A stretch of DNA of 64,000 nucleotides from Smittia aterrima (Eukaryota > Arthropoda > Insecta > Diptera > Chironomidae), in NCBI GenBank assembly GCA_033063855.1, contig CP093829.1:19127537-19191536 (forward strand). Reading direction: 5' to 3'. Of this stretch, positions 1-11,957 are shown one piece after another (positions within the stretch are counted from its first letter, which is position 1; each line of letters begins with the position of its first letter). Position numbers and translations under genes: made by a program. The notes under the pieces are model-generated. The model saw only the letters and a list, made by a program, of their open reading frames with translations, was not told where the DNA came from and did not search any database.

Positions 1-1052
1 TGAGCGTGAAGAAGAACACACACGAGAGGAGAATTCTGAATTTAGTTCAATTTAACAGCGAATTGGTTTTGGTGTGCAAGCAGATTGCTTCAGAATTTAA
101 TATTTATGAACAATCATTCTGCTCAATATTAATAAATATTTCCACTCGTTTTATTTTCAATCAGAAGCATCCGCGCGACTACTTTGTTTAAACTATCAAC
201 AGCTCTTTTAATCGTAATTTATTGCCAACATAAATTCAATTCTCCATGCATTTAAAATTGTATTAAGCGACGAATTATTTGCCAGTAAAACGTCGCGATA
301 TTTATTGCTTTGCGACAATGTTTCACGAACCTGGACAGTTTGATCTGACTTCTTCAACTTGGTTTTGTTCAAGGAAAGTTTGTGAGGGACATTTGGAAGC
401 TTGTTTAAACTTTCATCAGACCAATTCTCACACGATTCACTGCGTCAGCTTATGTGAAGCTTTAAAATCAATTAAACGAGTTTTATTCGTTTTAAACTCG
501 ACGGCAATAACTTTTTTACTCGCCAAAGCGAGTTGATGATAACTGAGTTTTTTATATCGGAAAGCCGGAAGCAATTGCGGTTTATTCCGGGTTGCGTGAA
601 GTTCAACTTTAAAATTTATTGAAGCATGAAGCCGCGAAAAGTTTAGAAGTGAAGACGCATCTTTTAGCGAAAGGGATTTGATTTTCTGGGTCGAGCAGCT
701 AACACAGCTGCAAACTCTCAGACAACTGCGAAGAAGAAAAAAAAAAGTTGTCGGGAAAAACAAAACAAAAAGTCTCTGAAAGCCTTGCGGTGAACGGTCG
801 AATGCTCGTGCTATGCCAGAGGTTTAGGCGAAGCGATGTAAAAGCTTTTAAGTCGATTCGTGTCAGTAAGCGAAAGCGAATCTGCAGCTGTTTTTACACG
901 CTCGGCTCGTATTATGCAAAATCTGTCGAACTTAAATAATTCACACAACAACTGGTTTTCAACTCAATAATCTCCGCGATGTTGAGTTGATTATTTCTTC
1001 GTTGCTTGTCAAGGTAGTCGTTGAGTTTACTTTGGAGTGGCCACAAGTTCAA
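1..1052. other. Intergenic, no gene recognised
   Basis: Short open frames occur on both strands, but none has an ATG start together with recognisable protein character or splice partners. The stretch just before 1053 (about 930-1052) is the presumed promoter and 5' UTR of the small secreted-protein gene that follows. I see no repeat or RNA gene. Confidence 0.5.
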
Positions 1053-1356
1053 ATGAGGTGGAATTTATTTACATTTCTTCTCATCGTTTGCGTCATTCGA
1101 TGGAGCTGCAACGCATTGCCAAGAGGTGAAAGTTGTCATGTGATAAAAGAAAAAAAATGTTTTGATCAAAGAAATTGCACTTTTCTAAAGAAATCTTTTT
1201 CGAAATTGTTTTTCTTTAGTTGGTCAATGTGAGAGGAGTGATGGAAAATGTAGTGAAGCAAGCAAGTGCAAATACATTTGGACTGATACATTCGATTGCA
1301 CAGTACAAAAGCAAGTGTGCTGTTACAACGATCACGATTACATTGATCTGGGATGA
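1053..1356 (+). CDS. Small secreted six-cysteine protein, CLIP-like spacing (2 exons, 69 aa)
   Basis: Exons are 1053..1125 and 1220..1356. The 94-bp intron is GT-AG (donor gtgaaag, acceptor ctttag), and the join closes in frame at 210 nt. Residues 1-21 form a clear signal peptide: MRWN, then a hydrophobic core, with likely cleavage after CNA. The mature part, about 48 residues, has six cysteines spaced C-x6-C-x5-C-x9-C-x6-CC. The C-x5-C and C-x6-CC spacings are those of CLIP domains of insect serine proteases, but the middle loop is much shorter than usual and no protease domain follows. It is therefore probably a stand-alone extracellular peptide: a CLIP-like regulator, a protease inhibitor or a defence peptide. 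I recognise no named family. Start choice: this is the only ATG placed directly before the hydrophobic segment. The spliced frame and cysteine pattern are seen directly; the role is inferred. Confidence 0.6.
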
Positions 1357-4300
1357 CACATTGCCATTTACAAGCGCTACGTAAACAAATCTTACCTGCA
1401 GCTAGCCTTAAGTGTTGAATTTTGCAACATGCAATCAAGTTGTGCTAACAAAGCTTTAATTAAATCAATTTCCAACTCTAACTAGATTACCTTGCTCTGT
1501 CGTCGAGTTGGAGACGAAGACGATGCAAGTAATAATTGATGGAGATTCCCTTTATGAATTTTCAATCAATCAGGAAATGACTGGACTGTCGATTCAATTT
1601 AAAATTATTTTGTGCAATCAAGTTTACTTGTGTTCGTTCTCATCATGAGGAATTCTAAAATCAATTGAATTAATTTCCTGAGACAAATTTAATGTTCAAA
1701 GTTTCCTGTTCAAAGAAATCTGAGGCGACTTTTGATGTGGTCAACTGCTCTACAGTTTGCTTTACTTCTTCTATGTCATCTGCAGTTTCATAAAATGATT
1801 TGTGTTTTGTAAGAACGGATGTGAAACTTCTCTCTCTCGAGAAAGTTGTGAAGCAAACATCAACCTGTCTACGACTTGATTAAACTTGACTAATTGATTT
1901 AGATAAAATTTTAGGAAGCTCGCATAATCTCAAACAATAGCACAACTCTCAGAATCTGCATAAAATTATGAAAACAGCAAACAACACGACGAAGAGAGAA
2001 ATAAAGTTTGAAAGAGTTTTCTAGTTTTACTGCTTCTGATGAAAAAAGTCTCAAGAACGTTTATGTTGTGTCTTCATTTGAATATTTTATGTTCTTTCCT
2101 TATCGTGATGATACGGAACCTTTTCTCCAAGATGGGGAACATAAAAGGATGAAATTGTGAAAATGCACATGAAACATAAAATATGATTATCAAAATTTGT
2201 TTTTCAATTTGTTCAATTTGCAGTTCCGGATGATTATGCGACGAAGCTTGAAACAGTTTTGTATACAAAATGAGAAGAAGAAGATTCTAAAGTAAAGTTT
2301 GACTCTTTTCGCAAGGTGAGCAAGGAAGAGTGTTGATTACAAATGAAATTTAAATACAAATTTAGTTCAAGTGGGACTCGTCAGAGATTTCATATTTTTG
2401 CAAATGTTTCATTTGAATAAAGTCAACAACAACAGAAAATGAATGAATTTCCATTTCAATTACTTCACACGACGAGGAGTAATTTATCACAAAACAATTT
2501 AAATGAAAGGTGAAATTGCTTCCTCGACTAAAAGACATAAATCGCAAAACTCTCTTCTGTTCCGGTTCATGCTCTTCTTTAAGTCATTGAGTCTTAAAGC
2601 TCTGTTTCGAACGAAATGGAATGTTTGGAAAAATATTGCAAAAGTTCAGAAGCAAGAAATGATGTTTCTGTTTCGCTACAATCGTTTTGCTAAGTGATGC
2701 TGTTAAGTAAAGTACTCGAGCTGGCGGTCGTTCATTCGGAAGGAGAAGGAGAGAAAGCTCTTTTGTTGAAACAACTTTGTTCTCCCATGTTTCCAATTCC
2801 GAAACATTTAACTTTGGCCGAGTTGGTGGAAGAGGGTGAAATTGAACTTTATTTAATTTTCGCAATCACACCTAAGAAGCGCTCCTCGATTGTTTAATTT
2901 CTATTAAAACCTTAATCAACACAACATACTGACTCTTAATGCATGTATTGCAACTCGACTAAGAGGATGTTGTTGAAAGCGATGGCGCTGGAAATTCATC
3001 TCACGTTTAACTTTACACTTCGTTTTATTGCAGGAGGGAGTGAGTGAGCAAGCAGGGAAAAAAACCTTAATGTCCTAAGTTATTGCTTTTCAGCAAAACT
3101 TCCACGCCAGCATTGAAGAAAAATTATTCCTGCTCTTATTAAATTAGAAGTTATCCGAGTTAAGGAATTTTCTTTGCAGGGAATAATTTAAGAGATGCCG
3201 CTGCTTTACGCGCTGCGCTCTTCACGTTCATAAATTACAATCTGAAAGATGCACACGTAAGCTCAAGTTCTTCTTTGTTTATAAATATTCGAGTTAAATA
3301 ATTGAAGTTGTCGGGGGAAACTTGATCAAGAAAGTTTCATCTCACGTGTCAAGTCGCAAACATCTAAAGTTCATAATCAGATTTTGATTGCTTTTGAATC
3401 TTCAAAGATTATGTTTCATGTTATGCATGAGAAGTGTTCAAGTTTTTTAATTAAGCTTAATCAACAGAGTTTTAATTAAATATTTGTACTCATCTCAAAT
3501 AAAATTGCAGCCAGTTGTAAACTAAGCGAGGAAATAATTTTATTTCCAAACGACGTGTTTGCATAATGAGAAAGTTCTGATTAGCAATTCGTCCGAATAT
3601 GTAATTGACGAAATGCGAATGTCCACTCTTGATTTAAATCAGGAGCTGATTGATGAGAAAATGTAAACAAGATCTCATTTCACTAGAAACTTTTCAATCA
3701 ATGTTCGTTTGAGCTTTCGCCATATCAACGACATAACATTAATTACATTCGACAATGACAAACAAGCAATCGACCTGCTCTCTACTTCATTCACAAAAAC
3801 TTTCACGACAAATATTCTATTGGCACAGCTTCTCTCGTCGATTTATTGAACGATTTTCAACCGCTACATTGATTAACCAGCAAAAAAATAATAAAAATTT
3901 ATTCTCGCTGAACTTGTGCGCAGAATAAAATGTAATTGATGTTCGACTAATGGGCATAATTAAAATTAATTGAGTTTTGTTCGCCAATTACCCGCTGCAA
4001 TCACAAACGAAACTGATTTCACCAGATTCGGATTTGATTTCACTTGCTCATTCATTCATTCATGTCTCAGTTCGCATTTCGGTTGCTGCTGAAAATTTGA
4101 TAACGAAGCTATAAAATTCATAACTGTACAATCAACTATGAATGATTCTGTAATTATGAAGTTGTCGAGAGTCAATCTGTTGCCGATTGAATATGTTGAA
4201 GTTTAGATGGAAACTTTATGTCATGGGAACGTGTCCTCGTCGGGCAATAATTGCGTTTCACATTCATTGCAAATTTAAGTTTTCGATGTTGTCGTCGTGG

Positions 4301-4780
4301 TTATTTCCATAGCGACATTCATCTCTCTAAATGAGTCTTTTGACAATTCGCTAAACTCATGTCATCGTTCCTGGAGTAACTCCAGTGAAGTTACAAGCAA
4401 TAAAAATTTTATTATAAAAATATACGAATTTGACTGAGAATTGTGTCAGTCATTCCACAAAACGTGAAGAGCTCTCAGCGTAATTGATGACATAAAACGT
4501 CCGAGTTTTGAATGAACCGCTTGTTGACTGACGAGGAGGAAACAAACAGCATTCAAAGTTTTGGAATGTTAACATTTAACTATCACAACACAACTTAATT
4601 AAGCCTTGCAACTGCTCTGATTGCGATATACGAACGAAATAATTTCAATTTAATTAAAATATCTATAGTTGTTATCATCTATGAAAATCATCGAATGAAA
4701 ACCGTTTTCAGAAACGCGTTACATTGCGGTGAATGTTTTCAGTTGAGGTAGCAAACAATTCTTGATTGCCAGCTGCAATC

Positions 4781-4970
4781 ATGCGAACAGTCTCGTGCAC
4801 AAATGTTGATACAGCTTCAATGGTTAAATCTCTTGATCGATTCCGTATGTTGTCGAACATGGAAAGTCTGCAGGAATTGGAATCATTATTTCGATTTGCT
4901 TGTTCTCGATCCCGGGAGTTGAGAGCATTTCAATTTCCTGGGAAACATAATCTTCATCGTTCGAACAGTC
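4781..4970 (+). CDS. Possible coding exon, unidentified
   Basis: A 63-codon open stretch begins at ATG 4781 and stops at a strong splice donor (gtaagaat at 4971). An acceptor-like cag lies a few bases upstream of the ATG. The encoded segment is mixed in composition with two cysteines and a run of acidic and hydrophobic residues (SLQELESLFRFACSRSREL), which looks more protein-like than the shadows around it. No partner exon was found, and I recognise no family. It may be chance. Confidence 0.2.
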
Positions 4971-6621
4971 GTAAGAATATTATTTATGGCCGACATTGGT
5001 TTGGCAGGGAAGTTTTACTGGAAGCTCGAGATGAAAATAATTTATTTTTATGCTCATGTGAGTGGAAATCAGCATGGATGGAAAGGAGCATGAATAAATC
5101 ACTCAGAGTAAAGCCATTTTATCTGATTGAATGCCTTCGAATGAAAATCATGTTTACATTCATTCAATGACTGTTTAATCTTCTTCTCTTACCTTTGCAA
5201 TACATTTTCTGAGAGACTTATAATTTGATTTTAGGATTACATCAGAAAAGACTTGAACTGTGAGCAGTCTAACAAGAATGAACAAGAGTTCAATCATCTT
5301 CGATTAAGTTTCACTTAGAATTGTCTGTGAATGATTGCAACTCAATCCATTTCGATGATTAATTTCTTTTCTTTTGTAAAATCAATTTCATTCGCAGATT
5401 TCTTCTGTCACGAAGTTTTTCGAAACTAAAGTTCCAAGGATCTCAACTTGAGTCAAACTTTAAAACAATTTATTGCACGCTAAAGTCATAATCAGATTGT
5501 TAAAATCTTTCAAAGTCTTCTTCTTCTCTCCACCAAACTCTCCGTTCTCTAATAATCAACCATCACTTCGTTAGTGTTTTTAACTTCATAAGAAACTTAA
5601 AGTTTCGATGATGAAATATTCAATTTGAAGATACTTAACTCTCCTCCTTTCTTCGGAAACGAAGAAAGATTTATCGAATTAGGGATCTCCTCGATTTGAA
5701 TAGAGTTCCTCTTGCTCACTACCTCTTGCTTTATTGCATATTTAAATAGAGCGCGAAGAAGAAGAAGATTGATTTTGTGTGAAATGAAGCTTTGCTTCAA
5801 AGGAGATTACCTCGATGAAAGACTAAAGAGACGGAAAATTGCCGTGGGAAACGGTAAAGCGATAATCAAGTGATTGAGAAATTTCCTGGTCAGCTTGGAT
5901 AAACTTTCGAACTGCAACTTTTGAATTCTTTTTCTCATCAAGCAGGAAATAAAAATTAATCTGCAAATTAATTTTAATTTCGAAGAAAATTGGTTTTTCT
6001 GCTGAGCTCGATTGTTGATTTATTGAGTTTGATTAGTTCAGGATTGTTCGAACCTCTTCGAGATTAGATCGACTTTTAGTGGATCCTTGGACCACAATTT
6101 TAAAATCTCTGGATTCTCAAGAATGCAAGAAATGCTTGCGTTTGATTTTCTGATTGAAATCTTCGTTAAACGACAAGAAAAGATTCTCTCGAGCTTTTTC
6201 ATTTTCTCTGAAAAGCTCTACTTCAACTCTTCTTGAAAAATCTTTGCACACGAGCGCACCTCAATTGACTCGTGTTCTATCAACTTCCAATCGCTTATCG
6301 CCAATTTTTTTCTCATAGCGAACCTATAATTGCCAATCATTGGATATCTAATACGACTCAAAGGCACATCGATGAGATGAAATTCTCGTTGATTGAATCG
6401 AATTTAATTCCGAAGGACTGTGAAAATGTCGAATCTGGGCCAGTCGAGAATTCTATTAAAATGATTTTCCCTCGTCAGCTGCAAATTTTTTTTTCTAAAT
6501 CAAACGAGCTTCATCATTAATGAAAGCTTCGCAGCGATGACGAAGGGGAATGAGTTGTAGCGGGCGACGATAGCAGCAGGAAGTGGCTTCAAATATTCAA
6601 TATCGTCTGAAGTTTTGAGTT

Positions 6622-7140
6622 ATGGATCGCCTGGAGTTTCGCAACAACACACGCGGTGCCAAATCCTCATCTGCTTTCACGACTCGCAAACATTTCTCTT
6701 CAAGCTTCGCCGCAAAGGAAACATCTGCCGATCTCGTGAGCTTCCTGAATCAGTTTCATCAATTTCCAAATCGGTCAATTGGCGAAAAGTTGTTGCACAA
6801 TGCGGAAAGCGATGACGGCAGTTGTCAAGCCACGTTCGAGTTTTATTTTTTTATTCGGCGAGTCTCTGGAGTGACGTTTGTATATAAAATCGTATTTGAG
6901 CTTAAATTTGTGTTTAAACGTCAGCGAGAGCTTTCAAAGCTCACAAGATTCATGAATTTTTTTCGTGTCGGCAACTTCTTCTTTAACAAATTGAAGTTAA
7001 CCAAGAGACTCTTAGTAAAAGTCAACGACTCGAAGTTATTTGACGTTCTCTCACTTAATCAGCGTCATTGTCTTGGCTTTTTCCTCTTTTTCGTGACTTT
7101 TTCTATTTCAAGCAAGCTCTTGAGCTCTCACGGTTGCTAA
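6622..7140 (+). CDS. Open reading frame of unknown status (172 aa)
   Basis: This is the longest ATG-initiated frame in the first 8.5 kb. The first 70 residues are Ser/Arg-rich and hydrophilic. The rest is Phe/Lys-rich and looks like translated AT-rich non-coding DNA, so if anything is real it is the first part, perhaps as one exon. There is no signal peptide, no domain and no neighbour context that supports a function. Confidence 0.15.
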   Translation: MDRLEFRNNTRGAKSSSAFTTRKHFSSSFAAKETSADLVSFLNQFHQFPNRSIGEKLLHNAESDDGSCQATFEFYFFIRRVSGVTFVYKIVFELKFVFKRQRELSKLTRFMNFFRVGNFFFNKLKLTKRLLVKVNDSKLFDVLSLNQRHCLGFFLFFVTFSISSKLLSSHGC

Positions 7141-8573
7141 AACTTTCATCCGTCCATTTCACTCTCGCAAGGCTCGTTCAATGCGATGCTGAAAGAAAGA
7201 AGAGAATCACTGCAAAAAGGTTGAAAGTTTTGGAAATGAGATAAATTGATGGCAAAGATAAATGTTCTCGTAGAAAAGCTTTCGAGCGAGAGCTTCGAGC
7301 GAAGGGAAAACTCGACAAACATCAAAAAATTATAAATCGTTTCGAAGCAACAATACGTTGATGGACTCCGGATGAAGTTTCTCAATCTCTCAACCCCCAT
7401 TGCTATCCGCTAACCTCCACACATTGAGAACTTTCTTCCCATATGGGAAATCACAATGTCAACATTTTGAGCATTTGAAAATGGAAAACAAATTGAACCA
7501 TCATCGTTCTGAGATTTGCACAGCAGGAAGCAACAAAACGAGTTAACGTTCTAGGAAAAAGAGGAAACATTTTTTTGTTCGCCAGGCAGCAAATGGATCG
7601 TAACGACGAAGTTGGACAGAGATAATGCAGGTTTAGGTCAACTGAGGGAAAGGTTGAATTGTTAAGAAGTCAAAGTCAATAAACAAGCTGCTCTTACTAG
7701 TACAACTGCGACGTGCGGGGAAAAACTTTAAGCAACGATAATGTTTGCGATGTCCTTCAACATCGATAAGATCGTTCGAGACACGACATTCGCAATAAAA
7801 TATTCATTGAAGCACTCGAAGCTTCCAAGTTTCAAGCAAAACTTTTACACGTCAAATTTAAAGTCGTTAAGAAGAACTTCCCTCGTTTAATGGACTTCTC
7901 CTCGAGAATGACATCATCATCATTCATAATATTTATTTTATGCTGTCGGTGAGACGAAAGGCAGTGAGGGGTTGGAACACACAAAATGGTAATTGCTTCC
8001 TTCCTCCCCCTGCCCTCCTCTCGTACTCGTCGCCAACATTTAACATCCTTCCGGTTTCTGTTTGATGCAGCTAAGCTCTGTTCGCTTGAACGCTGGGAAA
8101 AAGCTTTAAATAGCACATGGTTGGTGATAAATTTGTGTAAAATAGAAAACCGCCGACGATCGTATAAAATCATAAACAGGCGAATCATGAAACCCCTAAC
8201 GTTGTTCGAATGGCCAGCAACGGGCGAAAGGATTGTCTCTGCTCTCTAGTCGCACCATCTGTCGTCGTAACATTTTGCATCCATAATTGTGTTGGAAATA
8301 AATTCAGGGAAATTTAAGTCTTTGTGGGAGGTCCGAGAACAGGAAAATGATGTGAAAATTGCTTGCTCAGCACGCCTTTTATGGACTTAATTAAAAAATT
8401 CTCGAGCAGGTCGGGAAACTTCGTAAAGCGAATGAAAAATCATTTCGGAATTAATTTTCATGAAAAATTTATTTCTCATGTTTAAGAGAACAATTTATAT
8501 TAGAGCAAACCGATGAACTTGCAAAATGAGAAGTTAGAAAAAATTTGCAGTTTTCCGATTAGGAAAGAATTTC

Positions 8574-9526
8574 TTAGTAACGACCACGACGATTGTCTCT
8601 TTCCCCTCCTCCGCGATTCTCTCGATCTTGTCGTCCATCTCGTGGAGGTCCATCTCGTCCGCCTCCATTATTACCTCCGCGATTCTTCTGCGGTGGGGAT
8701 CTGTGAAAATGAAAATAATTAAGAATTGGTCTTAGATTCAATAAAAATCAAATTAATTTACCTCGAGCGACCTCCTCCAATGCCGCGGCCTCGAGACTTT
8801 GATCGTGAACGAGATCTGCCACTACGACGACGTGAATACAAATATCGTCGAAGTTCACGAGAAATTGGCTTCAAGTGCATGAAGTTACAGAAGCCTGAGC
8901 GTGTGCACTCTCCCATTTCATATTGACGACAGCAAGCTTCACGGAAATCAGTGACGGGAGAAAGTTCGGCATAAACGGGACGTCCACCGAACCAACGGTT
9001 GTTCAGTTCTTTTGCAGCACGTTCAGCGTCTTCTTCACGACGGAATTTAATGTAAACGTTGCCAACCAAGTGATCACCAAGGTTGTCGCAGACATTCATC
9101 TCCTCAATCTCGCCATATTTATCTTCAAGCTCGACAAACACATCCTCGAAGAAGTTGTCATAATGTTCTTGCATCTCTTCATCTGAGACATTGGCTACCA
9201 CTAAAATCAAAGAAGGAAAATATGAGAATTCAGTAACAAACGTGATTAAAAAAACTTACAGTGAGAGCCATCAGCCGATTTCGCCGAGTTTTGTGGATTA
9301 ACGTAAAGGTTCTGCAGCAAGCAAGTCTGTGAGAAAGTCGGTTTGTTATGTATTCGCGAGCAACGATCTCCATGTCTACAAGCTCCGATTTTGAAGTAGA
9401 ACGAGCAATTGACTCTAAAAAAAATAAAAACAAAAATTGAGTTTCGGCACAAATAAAAAGTTTTGTCTTTTAATGAACTTACTTGTCTTTCTCTGTTCCG
9501 AAAATGGAAGCAAGATATTCAGCCAT
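8574..9526 (-). CDS. U2af38: U2 snRNP auxiliary factor small subunit (U2AF35/U2af38), 254 aa
   Basis: The protein is the small subunit of the U2AF heterodimer, which recognises the AG of the 3' splice site in the nucleus and recruits U2 snRNP. Coding exons, in transcript order, are 9483..9526, 9260..9414, 8762..9200 and 8574..8700; they total 765 nt and close in frame. The order of parts is: N-terminus MAEYLASIFGTEKDK; CCCH zinc finger 1 (CSFYFKIGACRHGDRCSRIH, about residues 18-37); the UHM/RRM that binds U2AF65 (about 45-145); zinc finger 2 (CCRQYEMGECTRSGFCNFMH); then an Arg/Ser- and Gly-rich tail that is shorter than in vertebrates. Start chosen at the conserved MAEYLAS. It is divergent from Hop, with 284 bp between start codons. 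Identification is close to certain. Confidence 0.95.
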
Positions 9527-9810
9527 CGTTTGATTCTTTAATGAACTTCGTTTGGTTTATTTATTTGTCTATTTGTAGTGGAAACAGCAAGATAATGCTT
9601 TTTTTCTGAAACTTTGAAATGAAGTTGATTGTGTGGATCGTTGAACGCTTCCGACTAAACTCGACGTTTTCAAAGAATTCAGAAGTTTCTAGATTTTCCT
9701 ACAATTTTTTTTTGTTCCCGAGAGTTTAATATTAATTCAAACGCGTATTACATCTCGAAAGATACAAAACAACTCATTTCTTAGTCAAGAAAAGATCCAA
9801 AATAAATTAA
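9527..9810. promoter_or_regulatory. Bidirectional promoter between U2af38 and Hop
   Basis: Only 284 bp separate the two divergent start codons, so both promoters and both 5' UTRs must fit here. No TATA box is obvious at a proper distance for either gene. The region is TA/TTT-rich, with a heat-shock-element-like block at 9681. Confidence 0.6.
9681..9695 (+). promoter_or_regulatory. Heat-shock-element-like site upstream of Hop
   Basis: Three contiguous alternating 5-bp units, agaag-tttct-agatt, fit the nGAAn/nTTCn arrangement bound by heat-shock factor; the third unit is imperfect. The site is about 115 bp upstream of the Hop start codon, and Hop is known as a stress-inducible co-chaperone. 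Binding is inferred. Confidence 0.4.
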
Positions 9811-11464
9811 ATGGCAGATGTAAGTGATGATTCATAATTTTAAACAATTACTTTGCTAATTTTAAATTTCTTACAAAAAATGACAGATCAACCTACTGAA
9901 AGAACAAGGCAATGCAGCTTTAGCTGCTGGCAAGTGTGATGAAGCTATTCAATCATATTCCGATGCCATCAAGCTCGACGAATCAAATCACGTTCTATAT
10001 TCCAATCGCTCTGCTGCTTATCTCAAAGCCGGAAGATTCCAAGACGCATTAAAAGATGCTGAAAAGACAATTCAAATCAATGAAAAGTGGCCAAAGGGAT
10101 ATTCACGAAAAGGCGCTGCACTCTTTGCACTTGAAAAATACGACGAAGCCTTCACTTGCTATAACAAAGGTAAACTTTGGTTTAACCTGAAAAACAAAAC
10201 TAGAATGTTCTTCAATATTTGATTCTTTGTTCTATTTTTAGGATTGGAATATGATCCAACCAACCAAGCACTGATGCAAGGACAACAGGAAGTGAAAAAT
10301 GCTCTGATCAGTCAACTGTTAGGACAACAATCGCCTATGGATATTGATCCGAGTTCTCCTGAAACATCACGTCCAAAAGCTCGTGATCCAACGCCGCCGC
10401 CGCCAACGAAAAAAGATCCAGAAGATGAAAACCTTCCTGAAAATAAGAAGCTCGCAAGGAAGGAGAAGGATGCAGGAAACGAAGCATACAAAAAGAAGGA
10501 TTTTGAAACTGCACTCGCTCACTACAGCAAAGCTATTGAACATGATCCAACTGATATCACCTTTTACAACAACATCGCCGCTGTTCACTTCGAGAAGAAG
10601 GATTTCCGACAATGTATCACTGAATGTGAGAAGGCTATTGAAGTTGGACGTGAGAATCGAGCTGATTACAAACTCATCGCTAAAGCTTTCACTCGTGCTG
10701 GTAACAGTTCTAGAAAGCTGAGCGAGAATAAACAAGCCAGAACTTACTACGAGAAGTCACTTTCGGAACATCGTACACCTGAAGTGAAAACTTTGCTGTC
10801 TAAAGTTGAAGCTGTTATCAAAGAGGAAGAGCGACAAGCATTCATCGACCCAGAGAAAGCAGAAGAGGAGAAAGAAAAGGGCAACGAGTACTTTAAGAAG
10901 GGAGACTTTGTAACTGCAGTGAAACATTACACAGAAGCCATCAATCGCAATCCCGATGACCCTAAACTTTACTCGAATCGTGCGGCTTGCTACACAAAAC
11001 TTGCAGCATTCGATTTGGGATTGAAGGATTGCGATATGTGCACAAAGTTAGACGACAAGTTCATCAAGGGATATGTTCGCAAAGGTAAAATTTTGCAAGG
11101 AATGCAACAACAGTCGAAGGCTTTGAATGCATACCAGAAAGCTCTGGAAATTGATCCAACCAATAGCGAAGCTATTGAAGGATATCGCGCTTGCACCGTC
11201 GCTGTTCATTCCAATCCAGAGGAAGTACGAAAGAAGGCGATGAACGATCCCGAAGTTCAGCAAATTCTCAAAGATCCAGCAATGCGAATGATCTTGGAGC
11301 AAATGCAATCGGATCCAAAAGCTGTTCAAGAGTAAGTTAAATTATAATTTGCTGTTATAATTGCAATTCATTAAAAATCTTTTCTTTACAGACATTTGAG
11401 AAATCCCGAAGTCGCTAACAAAATTCAAAAGCTAATGGAGTCTGGTATCATTCAAATTCATTAA
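9811..11464 (+). CDS. Hop: Hsp70/Hsp90 organizing protein (Hop/STIP1), 484 aa
   Basis: This cytosolic co-chaperone bridges Hsp70 and Hsp90 through TPR domains. Exons are 9811..9819 (only Met-Ala-Asp), 9887..10169, 10242..11331 and 11392..11464, totalling 1455 nt and closing in frame. TPR1 covers about residues 4-100 and begins INLLKEQGNAA. A short proline-rich linker (about 98-165) replaces the vertebrate DP1 domain, as in fly Hop. TPR2A is about 165-285, TPR2B about 300-415, and the C-terminal DP2 domain includes DPAMRMILEQMQSDPKAVQE and ends in KLMESGIIQIH. Length agrees with about 490 aa in flies against about 543 in mammals. The upstream heat-shock-like site suggests stress induction. The nine-base first coding exon is supported by the good donor gtaagtga. 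Confidence 0.95.
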
Positions 11465-11957
11465 GTTTAGAAGTCAATTGTTGGAGCGGATGTGGTGAAG
11501 CGGTCGATACCGCGGTTTTTTCTTTCACGATTTTTTCTGCTTACTTTTTCATGCAAAACATAAATGATAAGTAAAAATATTCAGACACAGTAACCAGCAA
11601 ATAAACTCAACTCAATTGATATCCTCGAACTGCTGCAAAACTTTCCTAAAATTGAAATATCCAAAATACGCTTCAGTCAACATGTGGATCAAACTAACGT
11701 CTCTTTGTCGAAATGAACTCAAAATGCTGAACATTGATTTAATAAAATGAACGATTCAATAGTAGGAATATGAAATTATAACATAAGCAAAACGAATGAG
11801 TTTTTTTTGTTTGTTTCATGTTTCAGGAGATGTTGAAGATGAAAATCTTTTCTATTTATGGAAAGCGATTTAAAAGAATTTTCCTGTCGGATCAGTCGCT
11901 CTTCAGAATTTAAAGTGAAGCAACGTGAATTGAAATCATTCCTTAAAATTAATTAAA
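11465..11957. other. Hop 3' UTR and spacer, with a short hairpin at 11500..11513
   Basis: This 493-bp gap separates the Hop stop from the next start codon. A 5-bp stem (gcggt / accgc, loop cgat) followed directly by ggtttttt lies 35 bases after the Hop stop. Poly(A)-signal-like aataaa motifs follow at about 11600 and 11740. No other gene is visible. Confidence 0.5.

Larger units (their letters stand above)
1357..8573. other. Gene-poor region
   Basis: About 7 kb of AT-rich sequence without a recognisable gene. Stretches around 3700-4450 and 5200-6500 contain many stops in all frames. Two weak coding candidates (4781..4970 and 6622..7140, listed separately) are all I could extract. The region could be intergenic or an intron of a gene beginning outside the window. 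I saw no mobile element, tRNA or long tandem repeat; 4050-4064 has only a few copies of a short attc repeat. Confidence 0.4.
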
